From Gammaproteobacteria bacterium (GTDB taxonomy: Bacteria > Pseudomonadota > Gammaproteobacteria > JABCZS01), in assembly GCA_021773275.1 (NCBI GenBank), contig JAJFKJ010000019.1, positions 54,615 through 118,614 of the forward strand: a stretch of DNA of 64,000 nt. The letters run 5' to 3'. This document shows positions 27,428-36,277 of the stretch, in pieces. Position 1 is the stretch's first letter. Each line of letters begins with the position of its first letter. Position numbers and translations under genes: made by a program. The notes beneath the pieces are model-generated. The model was not told the origin of the DNA, did no database searches, and was given only the letters and a program-made list of their open reading frames with translations.

Positions 27428-28036
27428 ATGGTTACAGCAAAACTGACAAGCGATTTTGTATTGCTTTGGGCGACCATCGACCCCATTGGTACACTTGCTT
27501 TGTTTGCTGCCGTTACCGTCAAAATGACGGCGCTGCAACGCCGCCGCACAGCACTGAAAGCCATAGCCTATTCAGCAGCTATCTTGGTTGGCTCAGTTAT
27601 CGTTGGCCAAATTATTCTAAAAAGTATGGGCATTCAGCTAGAAGCCCTGCAAGTTGCCGGTGGTATCATCTTATTCTTGTTTGGTCTCAAAATGGTATTT
27701 GGTGGTTTGGATTCTTCTCCAGATTCACAAGCTGAGAAAGGCCATGATATTGCAGTATTCCCACTGGCAGTGCCTTCAATTGCTAGCCCCGGCGCCATTA
27801 CGGCGGCAATTATTTTAACGGATAACGAGGTGTACCCGGTTGCTGTGCAAATGGGTACGGTAGCGATGCTGCTGGCCGTGTTAGTGATTACATTCTCACT
27901 CATGCTTGCAGCGAATCACGTATTACGCGTCATGGGTAATAACGGTGCATCGATTGTGGTGCGGGTCATGGGCTTAATACTGGCTGCGCTTTCTGTGCAA
28001 CTTATCTATCAAGCATTTGGCGGGGTCTTTGTTTGA
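27428..28036 (+). CDS. MarC-family membrane protein
   Basis: A six-span inner-membrane protein of 202 residues of the MarC (UPF0056) family, whose function is not established. The family segments LLWATIDPIGTLALFAAV near 12, GGIILFLFGLKMVFGG near 76, and AVPSIASPGAITAAIIL near 115 are present. AGGTGG precedes the ATG. Its TGA overlaps the TTG start of the copper ATPase (TTGA). Confidence 0.9.
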   Translation: MVTAKLTSDFVLLWATIDPIGTLALFAAVTVKMTALQRRRTALKAIAYSAAILVGSVIVGQIILKSMGIQLEALQVAGGIILFLFGLKMVFGGLDSSPDSQAEKGHDIAVFPLAVPSIASPGAITAAIILTDNEVYPVAVQMGTVAMLLAVLVITFSLMLAANHVLRVMGNNGASIVVRVMGLILAALSVQLIYQAFGGVFV

Positions 28037-30036
28037 ATTGTCACGACATTTCGCCTGCGCCTGCGCCTGCGCATGATCATGGGCAACATGCAAAACCACT
28101 TTTTTATAAATCACTTGCGGCAGGCGTTTTAGGCTTCAGCTTAATGTTTTTAGAGCTGGCTGGCCATATGCCAAATGCAGGCTTACTGATCGGCATAATA
28201 AGCGTTATTGTGATGATCTATGCGGGTAGTCATATCTACGTAGGTGCATGGCGTAGTTTTTTACAACATCAAGCCGACATGAATACTTTAGTGTCGCTGG
28301 GCACGCTAGCGGCATGGCTGTATTCAATGCTAGTTGTTATTGCGCCACAAATGATTCCTGCAGAATCCAGGCACCTGTATTTTGAAGCATCGTTAATCAT
28401 TTTATGTTTGGTTGATCTGGGTGCTGCACTTGAAATGCGCGCCAAAGGTAAAACATCCGATGCGATTAAAAAACTGATGGGGCTGCAAGCAAAGACTGCT
28501 CGAAAAATCATGCCCAATGGTGACGAAGAAGATATTCTGATTGCCGATGTAAAACTTGGTGACCTGCTTCGCGTGCGCCCCGGTGAAAAAGTACCTGTCG
28601 ATGGAGTGATTACAGAAGGGGAGTCTGGCATTGATGAGTCGATGTTGACCGGCGAACCCTTAGCTGCAAATAAAAAACTAAATGACAATGTTTTTGCAGG
28701 CACAATTAATAAGACCGGTAGTTTTGTATTCAAAGCGAGTAAGGTCGGTAAAGATACAACCATCGCGCAAATTATAGCCATGGTGAAGCAAGCGCAGGGT
28801 AGTAAGCCACCCATTGCGCGTTATGCAGATATCGTTTCATCTGTTTTTGTGCCCTGTGTGATGATCTTTGCAGTGATTACAGCAATGATATGGTCTAACT
28901 TGAGCTTTGGTGCTGGTTTCGTATTGGTAGCCAGTGTGACTGTTTTAATCATTGCCTGCCCATGTGCATTGGGCCTGGCAGCGCCTATATCCGTTATGGT
29001 CGGCATGGGCAAAGCTGCAGAAAATGGCGTGCTCATTCGCAATGGTGAGGCGTTGCAACGGGCAAGTGAAATCACAAGCGTGGTGTTTGATAAAACCGGT
29101 ACGATTACAAAAGGCCAACCCGAGGTGATCGAGATCATAACTGCCAATGGTTTTAAACAAAACGACATACTGCAGCTGGCTGCCAGCCTTGAGAAAAATT
29201 CCGAACACCCATTGGCAGCTGCCATTATTGCTAAAGCAGATGATCTTGAATTAATAAGCAGCGACAGCTTTAACGCAATTGCAGGCCATGGCGCAGAGGG
29301 TATTGTTGCAGGCAAAAAAATCTTGATTGGCAATGGCAAGCTAATGCATGACCGCAATATTGATTTGGGCGATTTTGAAAACAAATTTTCTGAGCTTGCC
29401 AAGAAAGCACAAACCCCGATGTATATTGCCATCGCAGACAAACTGGCCGGTATTATCAGTGTTGCTGACCCTATCAAAACGGACTCAAAAAGCGTAATTA
29501 AACGCTTAAAGAGATTAGGTATCACCGTGTACATGTTGACTGGCGATAATAAAGAAACCGCCAATGCCGTTGCTAAGGCGGTAGGTATTGAACATGTTCG
29601 TGCACAAGTACTGCCAGAAGATAAGGCCAAACTTATTAAACAACTTCAGTCTGAAAATGAAGTCGTTGCCATGGTCGGTGATGGCATTAACGATGCGCCA
29701 GCATTGGCGCAAGCAGACGTTGGGTTTGCAATTGGTTCTGGCACTGATATCGCGATGGAAAGTGCCGATGTGACCTTGATAGGGGGTTCTACTGCCCAGG
29801 TACTGGCCGCTATTTTTGTTTCAAAAGCAACACTGCGCAATATCAAGCAGAATTTATTTGGTGCCTTCATATACAATGGCGTTGGTATTCCGATTGCAGC
29901 AGGTATTTTATACCCATTCATTGGCGTATTACTGAGCCCGATGATCGCAGGCGCAGCCATGGCTGCATCTTCTTTGACAGTTGTAACAAATGCAACGCGC
30001 TTGCGTTTATTAAAAGTTCCCAGGGGTAAGTCATGA
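28033..30036 (+). CDS. copA: Copper-type P1B ATPase lacking an HMA domain
   Basis: This 667-residue ATPase exports monovalent copper (or supplies it to cuproenzymes). It has TGE in MLTGEP, the metal site CPC in IACPCALGLAAP, phosphorylation motif DKTGT, SEHPLAAAI, and GDGINDAP. The N-terminal CxxC heavy-metal domain is missing; instead there is a short His-containing leader (PAHDHGQHAKP). The only plausible start is TTG at 28033, coupled to marC. The stop overlaps the ATG of a 26-residue membrane peptide. Confidence 0.92.
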   Translation: MNCHDISPAPAPAHDHGQHAKPLFYKSLAAGVLGFSLMFLELAGHMPNAGLLIGIISVIVMIYAGSHIYVGAWRSFLQHQADMNTLVSLGTLAAWLYSMLVVIAPQMIPAESRHLYFEASLIILCLVDLGAALEMRAKGKTSDAIKKLMGLQAKTARKIMPNGDEEDILIADVKLGDLLRVRPGEKVPVDGVITEGESGIDESMLTGEPLAANKKLNDNVFAGTINKTGSFVFKASKVGKDTTIAQIIAMVKQAQGSKPPIARYADIVSSVFVPCVMIFAVITAMIWSNLSFGAGFVLVASVTVLIIACPCALGLAAPISVMVGMGKAAENGVLIRNGEALQRASEITSVVFDKTGTITKGQPEVIEIITANGFKQNDILQLAASLEKNSEHPLAAAIIAKADDLELISSDSFNAIAGHGAEGIVAGKKILIGNGKLMHDRNIDLGDFENKFSELAKKAQTPMYIAIADKLAGIISVADPIKTDSKSVIKRLKRLGITVYMLTGDNKETANAVAKAVGIEHVRAQVLPEDKAKLIKQLQSENEVVAMVGDGINDAPALAQADVGFAIGSGTDIAMESADVTLIGGSTAQVLAAIFVSKATLRNIKQNLFGAFIYNGVGIPIAAGILYPFIGVLLSPMIAGAAMAASSLTVVTNATRLRLLKVPRGKS

Positions 30037-30113
30037 GCGCAATTATTTTTAATATTGCAGCGTTAATGCTAATATGCTTTATTATCGTTTGGTTTTGGGT
30101 ACTAAAAAAGTAA
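30033..30113 (+). CDS. 26-residue membrane peptide after the copper ATPase
   Basis: An ATGA overlap with the ATPase stop, GGGG upstream and a single hydrophobic span (MSAIIFNIAALMLICFIIVW then FWVLKK) support a real small gene. Its position and the pattern resemble the start of CcoS, the small partner of CcoI copper ATPases in cbb3 oxidase assembly, but the C-terminal acidic end of CcoS is missing and no cbb3 genes are in the window. The name is therefore left open. Confidence 0.5.
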   Translation: MSAIIFNIAALMLICFIIVWFWVLKK

Positions 30114-30731
30114 TTACTTAGCTTCGACGCCACCCATCAACACCCATTTAATCGCATCTTTTTTCTTCATGGCGATCGGTGAGCAGTGGCTTTTATCGAC
30201 GTAGATAGTGTAGCCACCAATTTGATAGCTCATGGGCAAATAGACAGAAATCATGTGCGGGGCAGCTATGCCTTGCGGCGCTTTCTCAAAGTCTTCACGC
30301 GTTACTATTCCGATCAGTTTTATTTCTGGGTCGCGACTGCAGGTGACCATTACAACTTGTGCGGCTTTATCACCATTTTTTTCGGTGAAGTATTTAATCA
30401 TGTCTTTGATGGCATCATAGATATCAGAGACCACAGGGGTTTTCTTAACAAGTTTTTCGCACAAGCCACCAAACGATTGCGCAATCCATGACTGCAAAGC
30501 AAGACCAACAAGAAAGATGCAAATAATACCAAGAACTAAGCCAATACCCGGCGCATACCAATGGTCGGGCAACAATAAGCGGGTCAGCCACCCAAACATA
30601 GACTCAACAAACTTGGCGAGCCAAACGAGTAAATAGACTGTGATAGCGATCGGTAATACGGCCAGCAAACCTTTTAAAAAGATGCCATAAATTTCTGAAG
30701 CTGGCTTTTTGAATAAGTCTAGTTTTTTCAT
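30114..30731 (-). CDS. DUF502 family membrane protein
   Basis: A 205-residue protein of the DUF502 family, function unknown. Two N-terminal spans (about 18-40 and 62-85) are followed by the family segment KKTPVVSDIYDAIKDM and a soluble domain with VVMVTCSRDPEIKLIGIVT. It overlaps the upstream MFS gene by four bases (ATGA) and is convergent with the copper ATPase peptide. Confidence 0.9.
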   Translation of the reverse strand: MKKLDLFKKPASEIYGIFLKGLLAVLPIAITVYLLVWLAKFVESMFGWLTRLLLPDHWYAPGIGLVLGIICIFLVGLALQSWIAQSFGGLCEKLVKKTPVVSDIYDAIKDMIKYFTEKNGDKAAQVVMVTCSRDPEIKLIGIVTREDFEKAPQGIAAPHMISVYLPMSYQIGGYTIYVDKSHCSPIAMKKKDAIKWVLMGGVEAK

Positions 30732-31927
30732 CCTAATTCTGGCTCCTCGACCACAACAGCCCCTAGCTGCTTTTGTTTATATAAACAATAGTAGCTCAGG
30801 CCACCGACCACGACAAATGAAATTGCCAGAGGGTAGGCGCTGTCTGCCGGCAAAAAGGAAAAGATAGCGCTAGTTAGGAACATAAAGAATACTTGCAGGG
30901 TTGAAAACAGGGCGCCGGCCAAACCGTAGTGATGCTTTAAGGTATCAAACGCCAAGGACATACCATTGGGGAAGCTGAAAGGCACGCTGGTAAAATAGAT
31001 CAGGCAGCTTATAAGCAGGGTCGCTACGCTGAGCTCGCCGAAACTTAAACAGACAATTAAAAATACACCTGAAACAAGCTGCAAAGCTGTTCCGACAACA
31101 ATTAATTTTTCGGCCGACACATAGCTAAGTAATTTTGTATTAATGATTGCAAAGGTGAAAATACTTGTGCCGATCGCCAAAGACAACAAGCCAAATTGTG
31201 TCGAGCTTAGCCCCAATACATTTTGGAATAAAAATGGTGTTGCAGTAATGAACGCACCGATACCAATGGATAAAATAGGCGGGATTAAGCACCAATACAT
31301 AAATCGCCTATCTGTTAACAGTTCTTTGTAGGTATCAATACGCAGTGAAAACGGATGCGGGTTTTCTAAAGTCTCTGGCAGTGTAAACACGGTGAGAATA
31401 AGTGCAAAACTTAAAAAGGCTCCCAAGAAAACAAATACCATGCGCCAGCTATAGAAATCTTCAAGCACACCGCCGACAGTCGGGGCGATGGCCAGCATGA
31501 TAGGCATCATGATGGTAATAATTGAGTTGAACTTGGCCATTTGTGTGCCGCTGTAACAATCCGGTATGACCGCGCGGGCAACCGTGATTACCGCACCTAA
31601 ACCAATACCTTGAATAAAACGAGCACCAATAATCCAATAAATATCTGCTGCCCAAATACATACAAGGGTACTGAGTGCCGCCAAAACAAGACCAATTAAA
31701 GCGATAGGTTTACGGCCATAGCTGTCAGAAAGCGGGCCAAATATCAAAGGCGCAATGGCAAAACTTAACATGTACGATGCGATCGTCAGTTGCGCCATAG
31801 AGTCGGTAGTCAGTAGATCTGTGGCCATGGCTGGCAGAGCAGGCATATAAACGTCTGTTGCAAAATAGCCCAGTGATGTCAGCACCAATACGACGAACAA
31901 AAATATTTTGGAGTTGTTGTTTTTCAT
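30728..31927 (-). CDS. Bcr/CflA-family MFS exporter
   Basis: A 399-residue, 12-span drug or metabolite proton antiporter. Family features include the N-terminus TDVYMPALPAMATDL, the loop motif FGPLSDSYGRKPIALIG, and the span-4/5 segment RFIQGIGLGAVITVARAVI. Substrate cannot be told from sequence. It is coupled to the DUF502 gene downstream. Confidence 0.9.
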   Translation of the reverse strand: MKNNNSKIFLFVVLVLTSLGYFATDVYMPALPAMATDLLTTDSMAQLTIASYMLSFAIAPLIFGPLSDSYGRKPIALIGLVLAALSTLVCIWAADIYWIIGARFIQGIGLGAVITVARAVIPDCYSGTQMAKFNSIITIMMPIMLAIAPTVGGVLEDFYSWRMVFVFLGAFLSFALILTVFTLPETLENPHPFSLRIDTYKELLTDRRFMYWCLIPPILSIGIGAFITATPFLFQNVLGLSSTQFGLLSLAIGTSIFTFAIINTKLLSYVSAEKLIVVGTALQLVSGVFLIVCLSFGELSVATLLISCLIYFTSVPFSFPNGMSLAFDTLKHHYGLAGALFSTLQVFFMFLTSAIFSFLPADSAYPLAISFVVVGGLSYYCLYKQKQLGAVVVEEPELG

Positions 31928-31962
31928 GTGTACATTTTAGCACATATACGGCGATGCGAGTA

Positions 31963-33309
31963 TTACTTGCTGGGCTTGTCAAGTTCCTTGGTTTCAGCAT
32001 TAGTCACAGATTCATGCGCTTCGCGGGCAGACTTTAATAGTGCGTCTGTAGCGTTTTTGTGTTTTGGTGCGACGGCAAAGCTATACCCTGTGGTAACAGT
32101 ACCGCCAATGCCAAGAAGGGCTATAGCGCTTGCTTTTTCACCAGCGTTAAAACCGTCGTAATCGCAGCCAGTAATACCTGGATCGCTATACAGATCTATG
32201 CCTAACAAAACAGTAGCAGTGATCAAGGTGAGAGTAAGTAGCATGAAAGCAAATAGTATATATGAGGCTTTTGTATTTTGATCATGTCTGGAGGCAAGTG
32301 AAGCAGTTATATCAGACAGACACTCAAGGAAAGCTTTATCATCAAGTTTGTTATTTTCAGCAGCAGCTAGAAGTTCATCAAGACCACCGACAGAAAAATC
32401 AGGGTCATCCTTAAAAACCTCACCTATTCTTTCTAATAAAATTAATAGCGGGGTATCAATTTTATTTGTTTTTTTGTGGGCTCTTAGAACCTGTTTTACT
32501 TTTATGCTTTGTGTGCAGGTATGTTTATCGAAGGTGTTTTTTGCTAAATCATAATCCAAAGAACTTTCGCCATCGGCAAGATTTTCTAAAAGCGCTTCAG
32601 GAAATTTATTCGATGCTAACATGCGATCAAGTATGTAACAGTCAAGCTCAGGAATATACCTATACACAGTGGCGATACAAGTATCTGAGTTGTCTTTAGT
32701 GCCTTTGGATCCGTCCTCGTTAATTTTTTGCAGCGAAACATTGGCCTCAAGAAAAATAATGTATTTATCTTTGCCATCCGTGTAAAAACTGATGGCGGGC
32801 GAGCTTGCAGACATTTCGTATGCCATCAAATCATCGGGCACGCCATCGCTTGGATCCGCAACTGCAGCAATTTTCGCTACCTCCATTTGCTTTGCGATGC
32901 TCACGGCGCCAATAAACGCCCCTTTCATCTCTTGACCATAAAGGCCTATATGCCAGTCCTTGGCTGTAAGCCGGTCGATGTTTTCGTGTGCTTGCTCATT
33001 TATGAAGATAATTTTATCATTAAGCTTGTTAGCCTCGTCAACATCGCCAGATCGACGCGCATCTTCGCTAAGTTGTTCACTACCACGATTTATATTGTCT
33101 TCTTCATTTGGCGTGGCATCAGGATTAGGCTTCATACGCAGTAGATCGCCATAAGGCTGTATCATTGGCGCTCGACCTTGTTTGGCAAGTGCGTGAAAAT
33201 GTTGTAGTGGCACAGAAAATAGCGGCATAGGAAGCTGGCGGGCTGCTGAGCGTGGCTCATTAACCTTCTTAATCAATTTTTCAATGTGGCCGTTAACACC
33301 ATCAACCAT
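31963..33309 (-). CDS. Orphan protein with two C-terminal spans
   Basis: I do not recognise this 448-residue protein. Residues 1-345 are soluble and charged; two spans lie near 350-372 (LFAFMLLTLTLITATVLLG) and 392-412 (ALLGIGGTVTTGYSFAV). The tail is Glu-rich (KSAREAHESVTNAETKELDK), like the E-block signals of Dot/Icm effectors. No enzymatic motif was seen. It is followed leftward by the MFS gene after 35 bases. Confidence 0.7.
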   Translation of the reverse strand: MVDGVNGHIEKLIKKVNEPRSAARQLPMPLFSVPLQHFHALAKQGRAPMIQPYGDLLRMKPNPDATPNEEDNINRGSEQLSEDARRSGDVDEANKLNDKIIFINEQAHENIDRLTAKDWHIGLYGQEMKGAFIGAVSIAKQMEVAKIAAVADPSDGVPDDLMAYEMSASSPAISFYTDGKDKYIIFLEANVSLQKINEDGSKGTKDNSDTCIATVYRYIPELDCYILDRMLASNKFPEALLENLADGESSLDYDLAKNTFDKHTCTQSIKVKQVLRAHKKTNKIDTPLLILLERIGEVFKDDPDFSVGGLDELLAAAENNKLDDKAFLECLSDITASLASRHDQNTKASYILFAFMLLTLTLITATVLLGIDLYSDPGITGCDYDGFNAGEKASAIALLGIGGTVTTGYSFAVAPKHKNATDALLKSAREAHESVTNAETKELDKPSK

Positions 33310-33372
33310 TGCTGCACTCTATCCTGCTGTATGAGTCACGTGCTTAATTATACCTTAATTCCAGGTATATAG

Positions 33373-33600
33373 CTAGACTTGCAGTGCTTTAGCAGATAGT
33401 TGAAGGGCGTTCAAGGTGCTGATTTTATTGCGCATTTGGTAGCCAAGGCAAAGGCTGGCAAACATCATACCGTAGAGGGGGCTGGGGTCAGATTGAAGCT
33501 TCTGCATGAAGTGCTGCTCAGAGGCTTGGAGAAAAGCTTTGGTTCCGTTGATTTTACGAACCGAGCTTTCAATCTGTTTGTTCAAGTTTTTGGTATTCAT
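33373..33600 (-). CDS. Small protein of the yqjDE cluster (YqjK position)
   Basis: A 75-residue protein whose start overlaps the end of the yqjE-like gene by 32 bases. It has a Lys/Gln-rich helical N-terminus and a weakly hydrophobic centre (YGMMFASLCLGYQM). Position, third after yqjD and yqjE, matches E. coli yqjK, but similarity by eye is weak. Confidence 0.6.
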   Translation of the reverse strand: MNTKNLNKQIESSVRKINGTKAFLQASEQHFMQKLQSDPSPLYGMMFASLCLGYQMRNKISTLNALQLSAKALQV

Positions 33601-33925
33601 GAAACTGTGCCCGTGTGTATTGAAAAGACATACGCTTTAAGTAACGCTTCAAAAGCAAGGCTGCGGTGAGCATCATGCCCAAATTAACCAAAAAAACGGT
33701 TAAGAAGGTAATGAACAAGCTCTGGCTGTAGAAGTATAAGCCGTAACCCGCCAGAGTCAGTGCGCACAACCATGTGCTGATGCTAAGGAACAGCAACAAG
33801 CATGTGCACACTAAAGCAGGAAGCAAGCTGATTTTCGCCAACTTTGCTTCTAGGGTAAATAATTTGAGTTGCTCTCTGATTAAAACTATCCAGGCAATTC
33901 CCATTTGCTCCAGTTCTTTAATCAT
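33569..33925 (-). CDS. yqjE: YqjE-like (phage-holin superfamily) membrane protein
   Basis: A 118-residue protein with an N-terminal amphipathic helix, two close hydrophobic spans (about 28-60 and 65-92) and a basic C-terminus, matching the YqjE/DUF1469 pattern. It follows the yqjD-like gene by ten bases. The cluster is thought to be membrane- and stress-associated; the exact role is unknown. Confidence 0.8.
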   Translation of the reverse strand: MIKELEQMGIAWIVLIREQLKLFTLEAKLAKISLLPALVCTCLLLFLSISTWLCALTLAGYGLYFYSQSLFITFLTVFLVNLGMMLTAALLLKRYLKRMSFQYTRAQFHEYQKLEQTD

Positions 33926-33935
33926 AAAGCCCCAC

Positions 33936-34163
33936 TTATTTTGACAATAATTTACCCAAGAATAACCCTACTACACCTGCAATGATAGTAGATTTTACAG
34001 GGTTTTTCTTCATATATCCTTCGGCTTGATGCCAGTATACTTCGATTTCATGCTCAAGATCGCTGGCAGTTCGTGTAAACTGCTGCATTTTTCTTTCGCC
34101 GTTTAATTTCATTTTGTCACTAAATGAAGTAGGTCTTTCACTGTTCTGTATTGGTCTAGCCAT
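33936..34163 (-). CDS. yqjD: YqjD/ElaB-family (DUF883) membrane-anchored protein
   Basis: A 75-residue protein with a helical charged body and a C-terminal anchor (NPVKSTIIAGVVGLFLGKLLSK) typical of DUF883. E. coli relatives tether ribosomes to the inner membrane in stationary phase. GGGGAG precedes the ATG. First gene of a three-gene cluster. Confidence 0.85.
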   Translation of the reverse strand: MARPIQNSERPTSFSDKMKLNGERKMQQFTRTASDLEHEIEVYWHQAEGYMKKNPVKSTIIAGVVGLFLGKLLSK

Positions 34164-34363
34164 GGTTTTTACTCCCCACGATTTACTACATTAATAACTA
34201 AAGTATTACACAAGCTAGATAGATATCAAGTTTGGTGATAAATAAATATTGCATATAAATCAACAAGATAAGCGTATTTCTTAAGAAATCGACATAAGTA
34301 TATATTATGGGGTGTTTTGACCCATACTCTTTGTGAGAGGCCGCCCTGCCAGCAGAGCATATT

Positions 34364-34454
34364 GTAGGGGCGGCACCCTGTGCCGCCCGCACAGGCACAG
34401 CCTGTGACAAAGCAATGCTGCGCATTGCCGGGTCGAACAGGGTTCGACCCCTAC
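34364..34454. repeat. 91-bp element of four tandem perfect hairpins, copy 2
   Basis: The element is bounded by GTAGGGG and CCCCTAC and holds four perfect stems, each with a three-base loop: GGGCGGCAC/GTGCCGCCC (34368-34388), CACAGGC/GCCTGTG (34390-34406), GCAATGC/GCATTGC (34412-34428), GGGTCGAAC/GTTCGACCC (34430-34450). A shorter, mismatched relative is at 11183-11241. It lies in the 322-base gap between yqjD and malic enzyme; the rest of that gap is AT-rich with no gene seen. It looks like a non-autonomous MITE/REP-type element. Confidence 0.8.
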
Positions 34455-34485
34455 AGTAAGATCGTGCATTAATTCGGCTTCTGCG

Positions 34486-36129
34486 TTAGCTCTCAATCAC
34501 CGGGTAGTCTGGCTCCCAGCATTTGTCATCGATGAGCTGCTGTAGCTTGTCGTCAGGTACCGCTTTGGCATGCCCATCTTTTATCGCTTGGCTAGCCACA
34601 GCAAAAGCAATATGTTTGGAAATAGCCTTGGCCTCGCCAATAGGAGGTAGTAGGGCGCCATTAGGGTTTTCGATGGCCGGTGCGTGCTGGCTAAGCGCTT
34701 CAGATGCCGCCATGAACATCGCATCCGATACATGCTTAGCCTTAACGCTTAATATTCCCAAACCCATGGCCGGGAAAATATAACTGTTGTTACATTGCGC
34801 TACTCCATCAAATGGGCTGCCAGTGGCAATCAATGCTTTGCCATCGCTCCATTTCATGATGTCATCGGGTACGGCCTCAATTTTTGAAGTAGGGTTCGAT
34901 AAAGGAAACACAATCGGTCGAGATGTATTTTCTGTTATTGCCTTAATCACATCTTGTGTAAAAGTATTAGCTTGCCCGGAGACGCCGATCAGTGTGGTTG
35001 CTTTTGCATGTTTGATAGCATCGAGCAGTGAAATTTCACCTGAGCTATCACTTGCCCAACTGGATACTTTATCGTGCGGCTGTAATAGTTTAGTTTGGAA
35101 GGGTAGCAAGCCTTTCATGTCATCGTGTAGTAAACCATGCCTGTCGATCATATAAAAACGGGATCGCGCATCAGCTTCTGATAAACCTTCTTGCACCATC
35201 GTCGCAACCATTTGTTCAGCAATGCCGCAGCCGGCAGAACCGGCGCCAAACATCACAACGATCTCGTCTTTGAGCTTACCCTTTTTAACTTTGGTAGCGG
35301 CAAGTAAGGTGCCGACAGTAACAGCTGCTGTACCTTGGATATCATCATTAAATGTGCAAAGCTGATCGCGATAGGTTTCGAGTATTGGGCCTGCATGTGT
35401 TTGTGCAAAATCTTCAAACTGTAATAGTATATGTGGCCATTTGCGTTTTACTGCTTGTACGAACATATCAACAAAATCAAAATACTCTTGGCCAATAACA
35501 CGTTCGTTGCGCCAACCAATGTAGAGCGGGTCTTTGTGCAAATCTTTATTATTGGTACCAACATCAAGTAAGATCGGTAGTGTCGTACTTGGATGAATAC
35601 CGCCACAAGCCGTGTAAAGTGAAAGTTTACCTATCGGAATACCCATACCTCCAGCACCTTGATCACCTAAACCTAAAATACGTTCACCATCAGTAACAAC
35701 GATCACTTCCGGTTTAGAAATAGGGCTATTCTCAAGAATATCATCAATTTTGTGGCGTTCAGGGTATGAAATAAACAAACCGCGTGCGCGGCGATAGATT
35801 TCGCTGAACTGTTGACAAGCAGCACCTACGACTGGGGTGTAGATCATTGGCATCATTTCAGAAAGATGCTCGCTGATTAAGTGATAAAATAAAACTTCAT
35901 TGCGATCTTGCAATGCACGCAAAAAGATATGCCGTTCGATGTCTTGGTCTTTATTTAAATAAGCTTCATACGCGCGCGCAACTTGCTCGCCGAGGGTTTC
36001 GACATGTGGCGGCAATAGCCCGACCAAACCTAGCACATCACGCTCTGCTTCAGTAAAGGCATTGCTTTTGTTCAATAGTGGCGTATCGAGCAGTTCAGCT
36101 CCGTGTAGATTACTTTTCACAATTGGCAT
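34486..36129 (-). CDS. maeA: NAD-dependent malic enzyme
   Basis: Oxidative decarboxylation of malate to pyruvate with reduction of NAD. The 547-residue protein has the malic-enzyme segments YTPVVGAACQQFSEIYRR near 100, VVTDGERILGLGDQGAGGMG near 150, the metal-binding region FEDFAQTHA, FNDDIQGTAAVT and the dinucleotide fold VVMFGAGSAGCGIAEQM. The large single-domain form fits the NAD type. I start at 36129, with GGAGG upstream, nine codons inside the longest frame. Confidence 0.94.
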   Translation of the reverse strand: MPIVKSNLHGAELLDTPLLNKSNAFTEAERDVLGLVGLLPPHVETLGEQVARAYEAYLNKDQDIERHIFLRALQDRNEVLFYHLISEHLSEMMPMIYTPVVGAACQQFSEIYRRARGLFISYPERHKIDDILENSPISKPEVIVVTDGERILGLGDQGAGGMGIPIGKLSLYTACGGIHPSTTLPILLDVGTNNKDLHKDPLYIGWRNERVIGQEYFDFVDMFVQAVKRKWPHILLQFEDFAQTHAGPILETYRDQLCTFNDDIQGTAAVTVGTLLAATKVKKGKLKDEIVVMFGAGSAGCGIAEQMVATMVQEGLSEADARSRFYMIDRHGLLHDDMKGLLPFQTKLLQPHDKVSSWASDSSGEISLLDAIKHAKATTLIGVSGQANTFTQDVIKAITENTSRPIVFPLSNPTSKIEAVPDDIMKWSDGKALIATGSPFDGVAQCNNSYIFPAMGLGILSVKAKHVSDAMFMAASEALSQHAPAIENPNGALLPPIGEAKAISKHIAFAVASQAIKDGHAKAVPDDKLQQLIDDKCWEPDYPVIES

Positions 36130-36277
36130 AGTTGAACCTCCATATACATTCAGCATAGCTGAAAATTAGGCAAAATCCGGGCTTTTGCTGGGTGTTTGTT
36201 CAGGTTTAATCTTAGTATAATGGGATATTACCAAGAAAAACAAAAGCTTAATAACAAGAAAAAATGGAGTTGACGTT

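Noticed and set aside
11262..34163. yqjG at 11.3 kb and yqjD/yqjE at 33.6-34.2 kb as one locus, as in E. coli
   Set aside because: They are more than 20 kb apart with unrelated genes between, so no operon link can be claimed.
34430..34450. GGTTCGACCC inside the repeat looks like a tRNA T-arm
   Set aside because: It is one of four simple hairpins; no acceptor stem, D-arm or anticodon arm can be placed around it.
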